DNA of 64,000 nucleotides from Oscillospiraceae bacterium (GCA_902798545.1 CADBWQ010000025.1:1-64000); one strand, 5' to 3'. Positions 16,599-26,415 are shown, counted from the first letter of the stretch. Translations and numbers: made by a program. Notes: generated by a model not told the origin, from the sequence alone.

Positions 16599-18167
16599 TC
16601 AGCCCGCCAGCGCGGCATCCCGCGCCAGCTTGGCCTCGGGCCAGTCGATTTCGTGATCGTGCAGGTGGTAGATTCCGGTGGGTTCCTGGACCTGGCGGAT
16701 CAGGTTGTCATTGGCGTCCAGGATATTCCGGTTGACAGTGACACTGTAGCCGATGAGGCAGCCCCACTCCTCGTCATAGACCTCGCTGGTGGCGGTCCAG
16801 GGCTGGACATGAGAGCCGTCGACGTTGGTGCCCCAGAATTCGATCGTGACCGAGTGGTCGTCGTAATAGACGTTCAGCTTCACAGGATAGTCCCGGGTGT
16901 TCTTGAAGCGGTAGTCCGGCCCGCCCCAGCTCACGGTGGCATCATAGCCCATGGAGAGGTAGCTCACCGCGAACCAGTGGTTCTGGCGCATGGTGGTGGT
17001 CATCTGGGCATACATGGCCGCACAGTAGAGCGTGGAGCTCACCTGGCAGATACCGCCGCCGATCTCGGTGGTCACTTCCCCGTCGGCGTAGGCCCCGGCC
17101 CAGCGGTAGCCGCGCTCCTCAGTGCGTTCGCCCACTGCGTCGTTATACGAAAAGATCTGGCCCGGGAGGATCACGATGCCGTCCAGGGCATCGGCGGCCA
17201 GGTGGATATTGCCGATGCGGTCGGAGTCTGAATCCCAGTAGTTCGTCGTCATGAAGCAGAGCCGGTCGCGGTAAAGCAGGCTGGAGAGCTCCTCGGCCTT
17301 TACCTCCGGCTCAAAGAGCTCAAGAGGTATTTCGATACGCGTACCGGGACGGGCCTCGCGCCAGAGCTGCTGAGCAGCGGCCACATCGAAGCTGCATCCG
17401 ACCACCTCGGGTACCACATTCCACTCCTCGTCGAAGCGGGCATCCTGGGGTTCGACGTTCACATCGGTGTAGATTTTTTCAAAGTCGGGCATTCGGACCT
17501 CGCCGGAGATTTCGGTCCAGCTCAGCTCCGTCCGGGTGGACAGGAGCGCGGCGCAGACCTCGGCTTCAATGGCGTCTGCGTCCAGGTAGACCGAGCCGCC
17601 GCCCTTGACCAGGCTGAGGCGGGCGTTCTCGCGGTCGAGGAAAGTATCCCTGTCGGCCGTCAGGGAGGCGAAGCGGTCCGTCACGGAGCGGACATTCGCG
17701 CGGATATAGGTTTCGTTCAGGTCCGGGGCCGGGAGCGCCACGTCGTATGCGCCGGGGGTCAGCCAGACCCGGAGATAGGTGCCGAGGTTCTCAAACCAGT
17801 CGCCCTGGTGGCCATAGGCGCGGAGCGTGCGGGCCGCTTCCGCGGCGGTTCGCACGGCGCCAGCCTGACTCCGGTCAAGGGTGCAGCTCAGGTCAAGGGG
17901 GAAGTCCACCCGGAGCGGTGCGGCGTTCAACCCCGGCCACTGATGCTCGGTAAGCGCACGGGCAATCTCATACTCGGTCATGGAGCCCACGTCGATACCG
18001 TCCAGGCGCATGTTTGGCAGGCTCTTCTCCGAGACTGTTACCCGATAGCCAAGCCAGCCGCAGCCGGCAAGGCCAAGGAGCAGGACAATGGCCACCGTGA
18101 TCAGGACCAGAAGCAGGCGCTGTCCGAAATGCGAGCGCCCGCGGTGGGGGTGTCGGTTGTATGTCAT
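16599..18167 (-). CDS. VanW-family protein
   Basis: A 522-aa membrane-anchored protein. A basic N-terminus leads to one hydrophobic helix (LLLVLITVAIVLLLGLAGCG), so the bulk is outside the cell. An N-terminal region of the putative peptidoglycan-binding type precedes the VanW domain (about 340-480: FSYNDAVGERTEERGYRWA, GGGICQVSSTLYCAA, HWFAVSYLSMGYDATVSWG). VanW occurs as an accessory in vanB-type glycopeptide resistance operons and is widespread in Clostridia; its biochemical role is not established. It sits between metG and hemW without other van genes. Start from the most upstream ATG; the ribosome-binding site is weak. Confidence 0.88.
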   Translation of the reverse strand: MTYNRHPHRGRSHFGQRLLLVLITVAIVLLLGLAGCGWLGYRVTVSEKSLPNMRLDGIDVGSMTEYEIARALTEHQWPGLNAAPLRVDFPLDLSCTLDRSQAGAVRTAAEAARTLRAYGHQGDWFENLGTYLRVWLTPGAYDVALPAPDLNETYIRANVRSVTDRFASLTADRDTFLDRENARLSLVKGGGSVYLDADAIEAEVCAALLSTRTELSWTEISGEVRMPDFEKIYTDVNVEPQDARFDEEWNVVPEVVGCSFDVAAAQQLWREARPGTRIEIPLELFEPEVKAEELSSLLYRDRLCFMTTNYWDSDSDRIGNIHLAADALDGIVILPGQIFSYNDAVGERTEERGYRWAGAYADGEVTTEIGGGICQVSSTLYCAAMYAQMTTTMRQNHWFAVSYLSMGYDATVSWGGPDYRFKNTRDYPVKLNVYYDDHSVTIEFWGTNVDGSHVQPWTATSEVYDEEWGCLIGYSVTVNRNILDANDNLIRQVQEPTGIYHLHDHEIDWPEAKLARDAALAG

Positions 18168-18226
18168 AGGTGTATAGGTTTTTCTATCTCAGATTGTGTG
18201 TTTTCAGGGCATCGGTGTCCATTGGC

Positions 18227-19495
18227 TTACTTCCGGACCTTCTCTTCATAGAGTTCGGTAAAGAACTCGCTCTCCCCTTTTGGAAGGTTCAGACGGCGCT
18301 CCTCACGGTCAGGCCTGTACATCCACGGGGTTGTATCCAGACGCGCGCCCGCCTGAGCATCGATGAGGATCGCGATGAGCCGATTGGAGAGGAGGAAGCC
18401 ACTGACGGTGAAGTGCCAGCGTCCGTCCGGCTCCTGCACCGCCCAGCCCTTCTCCTCGAAAGCCCGGAGGGCGCGGAGGATCGGCTTCCAGTCGCTCTGG
18501 GTGCGGACACGGTACTCCTGTTCCTCAATGCCGCGGTTGGTGCGCATCGCCAGCATCAGGTACTCGACGCTGCGCTCCAGGCGGGAAATCTCCTCGTACT
18601 CGTCGATGATTGAGACCTTACGCGAGACACCGTACATGTACTGCTTGAGATCGCGGACAAAGGAGTAGCGAAGGTTGCCCACACAGGAGTGGGCCCCCGG
18701 GCCGAAGCCCATATAGTCATCCAGCTGCCAGTACTTCAGGTTGTGCCGGCTCTCAAAGCCGGGAGCGGCGAAGTTTGATACCTCGTACTGCTTATACCCA
18801 TAGCGCTCCAGCATCTGGGCGGCGTAGGAGTACATGTCTGCCTGCTCGTCATCATCCGGAAGCAACGGGGAGTTTCGATAATCGTCGTACATGGGGGTGC
18901 CTTCTTCCAGCTTCAGGGCGTAGCAGGAGACATGCTCGGGGTGCAGTTCCACGATTCGTGCCAGGCTCTCGGCCCAGTCCTTTTTTGTCTGACTGGGGAG
19001 CCCGTACATCAGATCCAGAGAGATGTTATCGAATCCGGCGCGGCGTGCAACCGCGTAGGCCTCCCGGGCCTGGGCCCAGTTGTGGCGACGGCCAATCATC
19101 TTCAGCAGGTCATCCTGTACCGCCTGGATCCCGATGGAAAGGCGGTTGAATCCCTCTTCCCGCAGTTCGCGCAGTTCCTTAAAGTTCATGGAATCGGGGT
19201 TGCATTCTACGGTTACTTCGGTGTCAACCCGGACATTGCCGTTGAGCTTCAGGACATCAAAGAGTTCCAGAAGGCGCTCGGCCCCATAGTAGCTGGGCGT
19301 GCCGCCGCCGAAATAAATGCTGTCCACTTCGTAGTTGCGTATCGACGGTGCAGACTCAACCAGATGGTCAATCAGGGCCTTATGGAAGATTGGCATCTGC
19401 TTTTCACAGCCCGCAAGAGAGTAGAAATCGCAGTAGCCGCACTTCGACGCGCAGAACGGTATGTGGATGTAAATACCGAGTCTTGGCTTGTCCAT
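18227..19495 (-). CDS. hemW: Radical SAM heme chaperone HemW (coproporphyrinogen oxidase-like)
   Basis: A 422-aa radical-SAM protein. The cluster motif CASKCGYC (C15, C19, C22) lies in HIPFCASKCGYCDF, followed by YFGGGTPS, ECNPDS and RLSIGIQA, which are typical of the HemN/HemW family. The CxxxCxxC without the extra downstream Cys of true HemN, and the length, fit HemW, which binds heme and delivers it to apoproteins. Its start overlaps the htpG stop by one base (TGATG), so it is coupled to the chaperone gene, unlike the common lepA-hemW-hrcA arrangement. Confidence 0.88.
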   Translation of the reverse strand: MDKPRLGIYIHIPFCASKCGYCDFYSLAGCEKQMPIFHKALIDHLVESAPSIRNYEVDSIYFGGGTPSYYGAERLLELFDVLKLNGNVRVDTEVTVECNPDSMNFKELRELREEGFNRLSIGIQAVQDDLLKMIGRRHNWAQAREAYAVARRAGFDNISLDLMYGLPSQTKKDWAESLARIVELHPEHVSCYALKLEEGTPMYDDYRNSPLLPDDDEQADMYSYAAQMLERYGYKQYEVSNFAAPGFESRHNLKYWQLDDYMGFGPGAHSCVGNLRYSFVRDLKQYMYGVSRKVSIIDEYEEISRLERSVEYLMLAMRTNRGIEEQEYRVRTQSDWKPILRALRAFEEKGWAVQEPDGRWHFTVSGFLLSNRLIAILIDAQAGARLDTTPWMYRPDREERRLNLPKGESEFFTELYEEKVRK

Positions 19496-21414
19496 CAGAA
19501 GAGGGCAGAGACCAGATCAGTAAACTCTCCTGCGTCCTCGATGTCGTCACCGGCAGCGAGGGCAGCGAGGGTGGAGAGGATTTTTGCAAGGGAGGCAGCA
19601 CGATCGCGGTCGTTGCTGTCATAAGCGTCCTTCAGGACCTGAAAAGCGTGGTGGTCCGGATTCAGCTCCAGAACGCGGGTGGCGCGAACCTTCCGCATTT
19701 CCTCGGAGGGGCCTGCGCGGAAGTAGCGTTCCATCTCCAGCGTCACGCCGCCTTCGGTGGTCAGGGCGCAGGGGCGGGTTGAGAGCTTGGAGGAGAGCTT
19801 GACCTTCGAAATCGTGTCACCCACGGATTCCTTCACGAAGTCCAGAAGCTCCCTGTTCTCAATGTCGCGCTCCTCGGCGGCCTTCTTCTCCTCCTCGGTC
19901 TCGAAGCCGAGGTCGTCAGTCACGACGTTGCAGAAGCTCTTTCCGTCCTGCTCGCGAAGGTTCTCCAGAACCATCTCGTCCAGCGGACTTGTGAGGTAAA
20001 GGAGCTCATAGCCGCGCTTGCGGACCTCTTCGCACTGGGGCAGGTTCACGGCGCGTTTGAGCGTATCGGCGGAGGCGTAATAGATTTTCTGCTGGCTCTC
20101 AGGCATGTTCTCTACATACTCCTTGAGCGTCACCTGTCTGTCTTCGGCAGTCCAGAAGATCAGAAGGTCGCGCAGGAAGTCCTTGTAGCGGCCGTATTCG
20201 TCGCAGACCCCGCACTTCAGATCCACGCCGAAGTTTTTGAAAAACTCCTCGTATTTTGGCCGGTCTTCACGCATGAGCTTCTCAAGCTCGGATTTGATGC
20301 GCTTTTCAAGGTTCTGGCCGATGATGCGCAGCTGGCGGTCATGCTGAAGGATTTCACGCGAGATGTTCAGCGAGAGGTCCGGAGAGTCCACAACGCCTTT
20401 CACGAACCCGAAATACTCATGGACCAGCTTATCGCACTTCTCCATAATCATCACGCCGTTGGAATAAAGCGTGATGGCGCCCTTGTTGTCGCCGGAGAAG
20501 ATATTCTCGTTCTGCTCACCGGGAACGAAGAGCATGGCCTTGTAGCTCACTGCGCCTTCGGCGTTGATGCGCACCAGGGCGCACGGGTCCTTGCGGCCCC
20601 GGTTTTTCTCCTTGTACCAGGCGATGCAGTCTTCATCCGTAACCTCGGATTTCGCCCGCTGCCAGATCGGGATACGAGAGTTTACAACCTCGTTCTCGGT
20701 CACCATGCGATAGTCGTACTTGGGAGAACCGTCATCATTCTTCTCTCCGGTCTCAAAGCGTTCCTGATGCTCGATGTCCATGCAGATGGGCCAGCGGACA
20801 TAGTCGGAGTACTTCTTCACCAGCGCCTTGAGCTTCCACACCTCCAGATAGGAGCCGTAGATCTCGTCCTCGGAGTCTTCCTTGATGTGCATAATGACAT
20901 CGGTACCGACGCTGTCGCGCTCGCAGGCGGTCACGGTGTAGCCGTCTGCGCCCCTGCTGTTCCACTTCACGCCCTCGGTCTCGCCGAATTTACGGGAAAT
21001 CACAGTCACTTCATCCGAGACCATAAAAGCGGAATAGAAGCCGACACCGAACTGACCGATGATGGAGAGATCTTCATTTCCGGCCTTCTCCCCGTCCATC
21101 TCACCCTTGAACTGATAGGAACCGCTCCTGGCGATCACGCCGAGGTTATTCTCCGCCTCAGCCATCGTCATGCCGATGCCGTTGTCACGGACGGTGATGG
21201 TCCGGGCTGTCTTGTCTACGATGATGTCAATGCGGAAATCATCACGGTTCAGCCCGACCGTATCATCGGTCAGAGAGAGATAGCAGAGCTTGTCAATCGC
21301 ATCGGACGCATTGGAGATAATCTCACGCAGGAAAATCTCTTTGTTTGTATAGATCGAATTGATCATGAGATCAAGAAGCCGTTTGGATTCTGCTTTAAAC
21401 TGTTTTTTTGCCAT
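19495..21414 (-). CDS. htpG: Chaperone HtpG (bacterial Hsp90)
   Basis: A 639-aa Hsp90. The N-terminal GHKL ATPase shows EIISNASDAIDKL, DNGIGM and GQFGVGFYSAFM (about 125-137). The middle domain carries LYSNGVMIMEK, GVVDSPDLSLNISRE and the catalytic-loop Arg in this region, and a C-terminal dimerisation domain follows. Length matches the family. It acts as a cytosolic ATP-dependent folding chaperone. A good promoter lies at 21458-21486. No CIRCE element (TTAGCACTC-type inverted repeat) is visible upstream. Confidence 0.97.
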   Translation of the reverse strand: MAKKQFKAESKRLLDLMINSIYTNKEIFLREIISNASDAIDKLCYLSLTDDTVGLNRDDFRIDIIVDKTARTITVRDNGIGMTMAEAENNLGVIARSGSYQFKGEMDGEKAGNEDLSIIGQFGVGFYSAFMVSDEVTVISRKFGETEGVKWNSRGADGYTVTACERDSVGTDVIMHIKEDSEDEIYGSYLEVWKLKALVKKYSDYVRWPICMDIEHQERFETGEKNDDGSPKYDYRMVTENEVVNSRIPIWQRAKSEVTDEDCIAWYKEKNRGRKDPCALVRINAEGAVSYKAMLFVPGEQNENIFSGDNKGAITLYSNGVMIMEKCDKLVHEYFGFVKGVVDSPDLSLNISREILQHDRQLRIIGQNLEKRIKSELEKLMREDRPKYEEFFKNFGVDLKCGVCDEYGRYKDFLRDLLIFWTAEDRQVTLKEYVENMPESQQKIYYASADTLKRAVNLPQCEEVRKRGYELLYLTSPLDEMVLENLREQDGKSFCNVVTDDLGFETEEEKKAAEERDIENRELLDFVKESVGDTISKVKLSSKLSTRPCALTTEGGVTLEMERYFRAGPSEEMRKVRATRVLELNPDHHAFQVLKDAYDSNDRDRAASLAKILSTLAALAAGDDIEDAGEFTDLVSALF

Positions 21415-21457
21415 TTCTGTTTATGCCTCGCTTTGTGATTAGTTTCAAACTTTATAT

Positions 21458-21486
21458 ATTATAGTCTTTTCTTCTATGACTTGCAA
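21458..21486 (-). promoter_or_regulatory. Sigma-A promoter for htpG
   Basis: On the minus strand: TTGCAA (complement of 21481-21486), 17-bp spacer, TATAAT (complement of 21458-21463). Confidence 0.6.
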
Positions 21487-21632
21487 GACAAAATCTGAAA
21501 ACCACCGCTTTCACGACATGACAGGTTTTTCTTCTTCCATCTTGCCCTTTCGGAGATAACATGATATGATCCCAGTGGCATATGTGTTCCATATTATGCG
21601 TCATTATTTTCATGCCAGAGGGAGGTGTGTTC

Positions 21633-23027
21633 TTGCTTACCTATACGCTTTCGCCCGATGATCCGCGCCCGCTGTACGAGCAGCTGGTCTCCTGTCTGCG
21701 GAACGATATTCTCTCCGGACGTCTCGCGCCGGGGAGCCGCCTCCCCTCCAAGCGCAGCTTTGCCGAGAACCTCGGCGTCAGCAGCATCACGGTTGAGTCG
21801 GCATACGGGCGGCTGATGGATGAGGGCTTTGTGCTCTCGGAACCGAAGCGTGGATATTTCGTGACACAGCTTGTCCCCATGACCAGGACCTGTGCTCCCG
21901 CGCCGGAAGCGGAGATTCTTTTCCCGCCGGAGCAGGAACGCTTTTCACTCGATCTGTCCGGGAACCAAACGCCGGCAGAGCGCTTTCCCTTTTCTGTCTG
22001 GACCCATCTTCTGCGTGAAACTGTCAGCGATAAAGGGCCGGAGCTTCTCGTTCCCTCCCCCTGCGGCGGGGTTCCGGAGCTGCGGAAAGCCATTGCCTGG
22101 CACCTCAGTTCTTTCCGCGGGATGCAGGTGGATCCGAAACAGATCATTGTCGGCGCCGGGACGGAATATCTCTACGGACTACTGATCCAGCTTCTCGGCC
22201 GGGAACGGGTATTTGGTCTTGAAGACCCCGGTTACCGCAAAATCTCTCAGATCTATGCCTCCAACGGCGTCGCGTGCCGGTGGGTTTCCATGGACGAGTC
22301 CGGCCTCACAGTCTCCGGGCTGCAGGAGGTCGGCGCCGATATCGCGCACATCAGTCCGACCCATCATTTTCCAACCGGCATTACCATGCCGATCTCCCGG
22401 CGGTATGAGCTGCTCTCCTGGGCAGACGAAATACCTGGCAGATTTATCATTGAAGACGACTATGACAGTGAGTTCCGTCTGACCGGGCGGCCGATTCCCT
22501 CGCTGCAGAGCATCGACGAACGCGGCCGTGTCATTTACATCAACACTTTCTCCAAGAGCCTTGCCTCCACCATCCGAATCAGTTATATGGTGCTGCCGCC
22601 CGATCTGGCAAATGACTATTACCGGAACATGTCTTTCTACTCCTGTACGGTTTCCACCTTTGACCAGTACACCCTGGCCCGGTTTATTTCCGACGGGTAC
22701 TTCGAAAAACACGTCAACCGGATGCGGCTCTTCTACGCCCGGCTCCGCAGGCAGCTGCTGCGGGTCATCGCCCTGTCCCCGGTTGCCGGGCAGGTCGAAG
22801 TACTGGAGCGTGACTCGGGCCTGCACTTTCTGCTGCAGATCCGTACGCAACGCTCCGATCCGGAGCTCCGTTCTCTTATGGCGGAGCAAGGAATCAATCT
22901 GCTCCCCCTCGCCGTCTACTATCAGCATCCCGAGAACGCGCCGGAACACACCTTTATTCTGAACTATTCCTCTCTGGAGCCCTCCGGTCTGGAACAGGCA
23001 CTGCAGATTCTGGCAACGCTGATCTGA
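21633..23027 (+). CDS. MocR-type (GntR/aminotransferase) transcriptional regulator
   Basis: A 464-aa regulator. The N-terminal GntR winged helix (PLYEQLVSCLRNDILSGRLAPGSRLPSKR, region 10-38; then SITVESAYGRLMDEGFV) is fused to a fold-type I aminotransferase domain. The PLP-binding stretch is INTFSKSLASTIRISYMVLP with the Schiff-base Lys; the aromatic/Asp pocket is in IIEDDYDSEF. MocR proteins sense PLP or amines; PdxR is the best-known member. Start is the TTG at 21633, chosen because GGAGGTG lies 5-6 nt upstream; ATG codons further upstream precede that site. Two flavoprotein genes follow on the same strand and are candidate targets. Confidence 0.85.
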   Translation: MLTYTLSPDDPRPLYEQLVSCLRNDILSGRLAPGSRLPSKRSFAENLGVSSITVESAYGRLMDEGFVLSEPKRGYFVTQLVPMTRTCAPAPEAEILFPPEQERFSLDLSGNQTPAERFPFSVWTHLLRETVSDKGPELLVPSPCGGVPELRKAIAWHLSSFRGMQVDPKQIIVGAGTEYLYGLLIQLLGRERVFGLEDPGYRKISQIYASNGVACRWVSMDESGLTVSGLQEVGADIAHISPTHHFPTGITMPISRRYELLSWADEIPGRFIIEDDYDSEFRLTGRPIPSLQSIDERGRVIYINTFSKSLASTIRISYMVLPPDLANDYYRNMSFYSCTVSTFDQYTLARFISDGYFEKHVNRMRLFYARLRRQLLRVIALSPVAGQVEVLERDSGLHFLLQIRTQRSDPELRSLMAEQGINLLPLAVYYQHPENAPEHTFILNYSSLEPSGLEQALQILATLI

Positions 23028-23075
23028 CGGCCATATCTATCGGCTATTCGGTTATTCATTATGGAGGAACTGCCC

Positions 23076-24296
23076 ATGCGTCAACAATTTACCACCGTCG
23101 CAGTCGTCGGCGGCGGTGCTTCCGGCATCATCGCCGCACTCACCGCGGCAGAAGTTTCCGGCCGACACGTTCTTCTGCTGGAGCGCCAGCAGCGCATCGG
23201 CCGCAAGCTTCTCGCCACGGGGAACGGTCGCTGCAATCTCACAAATCAGAATGCCTCTCCCACGGATTATTTTGGCAGAGATCCGGCCTTTGCAGAATAT
23301 GCTCTTTCACACTTCGGGCCGGTGGATGCCCAGCGATTCTTCTCCCGTATCGGCCTTCTGACGGTGACGGAACCCGGCGGACGGGTCTATCCCTTCTCCG
23401 ATTCTTCCAACAGCGTGCTGGATGTGCTGCGCTTCGCCCTTGACCGTGCCGCCGTCGAACAACGCTGTTCCTTTCCCGTGGACGAGATCATCCCAAAGGG
23501 AAAGGCATATCTTCTGAAAAGCGGAAATGAAACCCTCCTCGCAGACGCGGTCATTCTGGCCTGCGGCGGTGCCGCCGGTGCGAAACTCGGCGGTGTTATG
23601 GACGGCTACCGTCTGGGAAAAGCACTTGGCCACAGGCGGACATCGCTGTATCCCTCTCTGACCAGGATTCTCACTGCGTCCGACTATCCCCGGTCTCTCA
23701 AAGGAGTCCGTGTCCAGGCTTCTCTGCGGCTGATGCGTGGAGATCATCTGCTGGCGGAGAGTGCGGGCGAAGTGCAGTTTACGGAGAACGGGGTTTCCGG
23801 ACCTGCCGGCTTCGATCTCTCCCGCGCGGTCTCCTTTGGCGGAGAGGGACAGGTTCTGCACCTGAAACTGCTGCCCTTTGAATCAGAGGGGATTCTGTCC
23901 CTGGTTCATGCCAGGCAGAAGCAGTTTCCGGAGCTGGAAGCCTCCGAACTCTTCACCGGCATGCTGCACAACCGGCTGGGCCGCGTGCTTGTAAAAGCCG
24001 CCGGGATCCCTGCGACGGTGCCTCTCAAAACACTCACACCCGAAGACCTCAGAACTGCCGCCCGGAAATGCGAGGATTTCTGCCTTCCGGTGCGGGGGAC
24101 AGACGGCTTTGATGCCGCTCAGGTGACAGCCGGCGGCCTCATAACAGACGATTTTGATCCGAAAACCATGCAGAGCAGGCTGCATCCGGGGCTGTACGCC
24201 TGCGGCGAGCTGCTTGATATTGACGGGCCCTGCGGCGGGTACAATCTCCAGTGGGCCTGGGCAAGCGGGCGGCTTGCGGGGAGGCTCGGCACATGA
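23076..24296 (+). CDS. FAD-dependent oxidoreductase, HI0933/YhiN family
   Basis: A 406-aa flavoprotein of the BaiN/HI0933 family. The dinucleotide-binding motif VAVVGGGASGIIAAL is at the N-terminus, with RIGRKLLATGNGRCNLTN (a family signature), DAVILACGG in the middle, and the C-terminal AGGLITDDFDPKTM and GLYACGELLDIDGPCGGYNL. Members are poorly characterised reductases; one has been linked to bile-acid chemistry, which cannot be assumed here. The start at 23076 places GGAGG 8 nt upstream. The gene overlaps the next flavoprotein gene by ATGA, so the two are coupled. Confidence 0.9.
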   Translation: MRQQFTTVAVVGGGASGIIAALTAAEVSGRHVLLLERQQRIGRKLLATGNGRCNLTNQNASPTDYFGRDPAFAEYALSHFGPVDAQRFFSRIGLLTVTEPGGRVYPFSDSSNSVLDVLRFALDRAAVEQRCSFPVDEIIPKGKAYLLKSGNETLLADAVILACGGAAGAKLGGVMDGYRLGKALGHRRTSLYPSLTRILTASDYPRSLKGVRVQASLRLMRGDHLLAESAGEVQFTENGVSGPAGFDLSRAVSFGGEGQVLHLKLLPFESEGILSLVHARQKQFPELEASELFTGMLHNRLGRVLVKAAGIPATVPLKTLTPEDLRTAARKCEDFCLPVRGTDGFDAAQVTAGGLITDDFDPKTMQSRLHPGLYACGELLDIDGPCGGYNLQWAWASGRLAGRLGT

Positions 24297-25882
24297 TTCT
24301 GGTTCGAAACCTCCGACTGTCCCCAGACGAGGACATCTCGCTGCTTCCGGCGCGTGCCGCGGAAAAGCTCCGTATTCCCGCTTCGCAGATTGAACGCTGC
24401 ATTCTGAAGAAGCGTTCTCTGGACGCCAGAAAAAAAGATCGAATTCACTACATCTGCACGGTAAGCGTGAGCATATCCGGCAGCGAAGACAGGCTTCTGC
24501 ACCGCTGCAAAACCCCGGATGTGGCTCCGGATCCGTCGCGCCCATACTCCATCCCGCTCTGCCACGCTGAAGAACGCCCTGTGGTGATTGGCTTCGGCCC
24601 TGCCGGAATGTTTGCTTCACTGGTTCTGGCAAAAGCCGGTCTCCGTCCTGTTGTACTGGAGCGCGGAAGGGACGCTCTCTCCCGCCGTGAGGCCATCGAT
24701 CTTTTTCAGGCGGGTGGCCCGCTCGATCCGGAAAACAACGTGCAGTTCGGCGAAGGGGGCGCCGGGACCTTCTCTGACGGGAAGCTCAACACCGGAACCC
24801 ATGATCCCCGGATTTCATGGGTTCTTGAACAGTTTCACCTGCACGGTGCCGCAGAGTCCGTTCTCTACGACGCAAAGCCCCATATCGGGACAGATGTTCT
24901 CATCCATGTAGTCCGGAAGATTCGTGAAGAAGTCATTGCGCTCGGCGGAGAGGTCCGTTTCGGGCACAGGATGCGGTCCCTGTATACGGAGAACGGTGAA
25001 CTGACCGGGCTCCTGGTGGAAGCACCGTCCGGCGCATATGCGCTCCCCTGCCGTCATGCCATTCTGGCCATCGGTCACTCTGCCCGGGATACGTTTGAGG
25101 AGCTCTGCCGCCAGGGCGTGCCCATGGAGCGGAAGCCCTTTGCAATGGGAGTGCGGATTGAGCACCGTCAGAGCATGATCGACCGTGCGCAGTACGGGCG
25201 GGAACGCGGCATACTGCCGCCTGCGGACTACAGTCTTCACGTCCATCTCCCGAGCGGCAGGAGCGCTTTCACATTCTGTATGTGTCCGGGCGGACAGGTG
25301 TTCGCCGCCGCATCCGAAGCCGGCGGTGTGGTCACGAACGGCATGAGCTGTTCCGCCCGGGACGGGGAGAACGCCAACTCCGCGCTTCTGGTCGGTGTCA
25401 GACCGGAGGATTTTCCCGGCGATGGGGTTCTCGCCGGAATGTACTGGCAGCGGCAGATTGAGCAGGCGGCCTTCCGGCTGGCCGGAGAGACCTACCGCGC
25501 TCCCGCCCAGCTTGTCGGTGACTTTCTGGCAAGGAAGCCAAGCGCCGGCCCCGATTCGGTTCTGCCGAGCTACCGCCCGGATGTCTGCTGGTCGGATCTG
25601 CATCAGCTTCTGCCGGCATTCCTCTGCGATGCGCTGGAAGCCGCAATCCCGGAGTTTGGGAAAAAGCTGGCCGGCTTTGACGATCCCGGCGCTGTCCTCA
25701 CAGGACCGGAGACCCGCTCATCCTCGCCCGTGCGGATTCTCAGAGGCACCGATTTCTCATCCTCTGTTTCCGGCCTGTACCCATGCGGCGAAGGCGCCGG
25801 ATTTGCCGGCGGGATCACATCCGCTGCCGTAGACGGCATGCGATGTGCCGAAGCTCTGATTCGTGTTGTGAATGAGCTGTGA
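24293..25882 (+). CDS. FAD-dependent dehydrogenase (COG2509-type)
   Basis: A 529-aa flavoprotein. An N-terminal extension of about 85 residues (DISLLPARAAEKLRIP; IERCILKKRSLDARKK) precedes the FAD-binding GFGPAGMFASLVLAKAGL. Further signatures are NNVQFGEGGAGTFSDGKLNT and, near the C-terminus, LYPCGEGAGFAGGITSAAVDG. This family of large uncharacterised dehydrogenases typically lies beside HI0933-type genes, as here, and the ATG at 24293 overlaps the previous stop. Cysteine-rich stretches around CMCPGG may bind a cofactor; that is inference. Substrate unknown. Confidence 0.88.
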   Translation: MILVRNLRLSPDEDISLLPARAAEKLRIPASQIERCILKKRSLDARKKDRIHYICTVSVSISGSEDRLLHRCKTPDVAPDPSRPYSIPLCHAEERPVVIGFGPAGMFASLVLAKAGLRPVVLERGRDALSRREAIDLFQAGGPLDPENNVQFGEGGAGTFSDGKLNTGTHDPRISWVLEQFHLHGAAESVLYDAKPHIGTDVLIHVVRKIREEVIALGGEVRFGHRMRSLYTENGELTGLLVEAPSGAYALPCRHAILAIGHSARDTFEELCRQGVPMERKPFAMGVRIEHRQSMIDRAQYGRERGILPPADYSLHVHLPSGRSAFTFCMCPGGQVFAAASEAGGVVTNGMSCSARDGENANSALLVGVRPEDFPGDGVLAGMYWQRQIEQAAFRLAGETYRAPAQLVGDFLARKPSAGPDSVLPSYRPDVCWSDLHQLLPAFLCDALEAAIPEFGKKLAGFDDPGAVLTGPETRSSSPVRILRGTDFSSSVSGLYPCGEGAGFAGGITSAAVDGMRCAEALIRVVNEL

Positions 25883-25940
25883 CCGCCCTCCGGTCAGACC
25901 GATGCGTGTTTTCTGTGAAAAAACATCTGTTCGCAGGTGG

Positions 25941-25969
25941 TTGACTCTTTTCCTTTTCTATGATAGAAT
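25941..25969 (+). promoter_or_regulatory. Sigma-A promoter for the 69-aa protein gene
   Basis: TTGACT (25941-25946), 17-bp spacer, TAGAAT (25964-25969). Confidence 0.65.
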
Positions 25970-26032
25970 ATGAATTAATTCAGAATGTTGAAGCATTCTG
26001 ATCATCGCAGAATACACGAAAGGAGTACAACC

Positions 26033-26242
26033 ATGAACTTCAGAAGTATGACCGTAAAAGAGTGCTTTGATAACGCAAAATGCGCTGAGATCATCAGGGC
26101 GAAGGCCCCGAATCTGATGAAGTATCCCATCAAGCTTTTCAATAAGAAGACCTGCGGAGAAATCTTCGATCTGGTCGTCTCAAAGAAGATCGTTCCGGAG
26201 AACGTTGCAAAAGAGATCGAAGACGCAATCAACGCCCTCTGA
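26033..26242 (+). CDS. Small helical protein of unknown function
   Basis: A 69-aa predominantly helical protein (MNFRSMTVKECFDNAKCAEI ... KTCGEIFDLVVSKKIVPENV) with three cysteines and a mixed charge. It has its own promoter, a strong AAAGGAG ribosome-binding site and a good terminator, so it is an independently expressed gene. The YPIKLFNKKTCGEIFDLV stretch hints at a small helical bundle. I recognise no family. Function unknown. Confidence 0.8.
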   Translation: MNFRSMTVKECFDNAKCAEIIRAKAPNLMKYPIKLFNKKTCGEIFDLVVSKKIVPENVAKEIEDAINAL

Positions 26243-26257
26243 TTTCAAATGTTTCAG

Positions 26258-26286
26258 GCGCTGCCGCTTCCGGCAGCGCTTTTTTA
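26258..26286 (+). terminator. Rho-independent terminator
   Basis: Perfect stem GCGCTGCCG / CGGCAGCGC (26258-26266, 26271-26279), then TTTTTTT. Confidence 0.92.
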
Positions 26287-26315
26287 TTCCAAAATCAGGC
26301 ATATTTTCTGTGATC

Positions 26316-26344
26316 TTGACTTTCATGGTCATGAACGATATGAT
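26316..26344 (+). promoter_or_regulatory. Sigma-A promoter for nrdG-dus
   Basis: TTGACT (26316-26321), 17-bp spacer, TATGAT (26339-26344), about 70 bp before the nrdG start. Confidence 0.6.
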
Positions 26345-26380
26345 GAGAAAGCGGAAGACTGAAAACATGCAGATGATCGG

Positions 26381-26405
26381 TGCCGGCATGAAAATCCCGC
26401 CGGCA
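26381..26405 (+). promoter_or_regulatory. Hairpin abutting the nrdG ribosome-binding site
   Basis: TGCCGGC (26381-26387) and GCCGGCA (26399-26405) form a perfect 7-bp stem that ends one base before the GGAGGAG Shine-Dalgarno (26407-26413). It could modulate translation or end-stabilise the short leader. Confidence 0.4.
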
Positions 26406-26415
26406 TGGAGGAGCT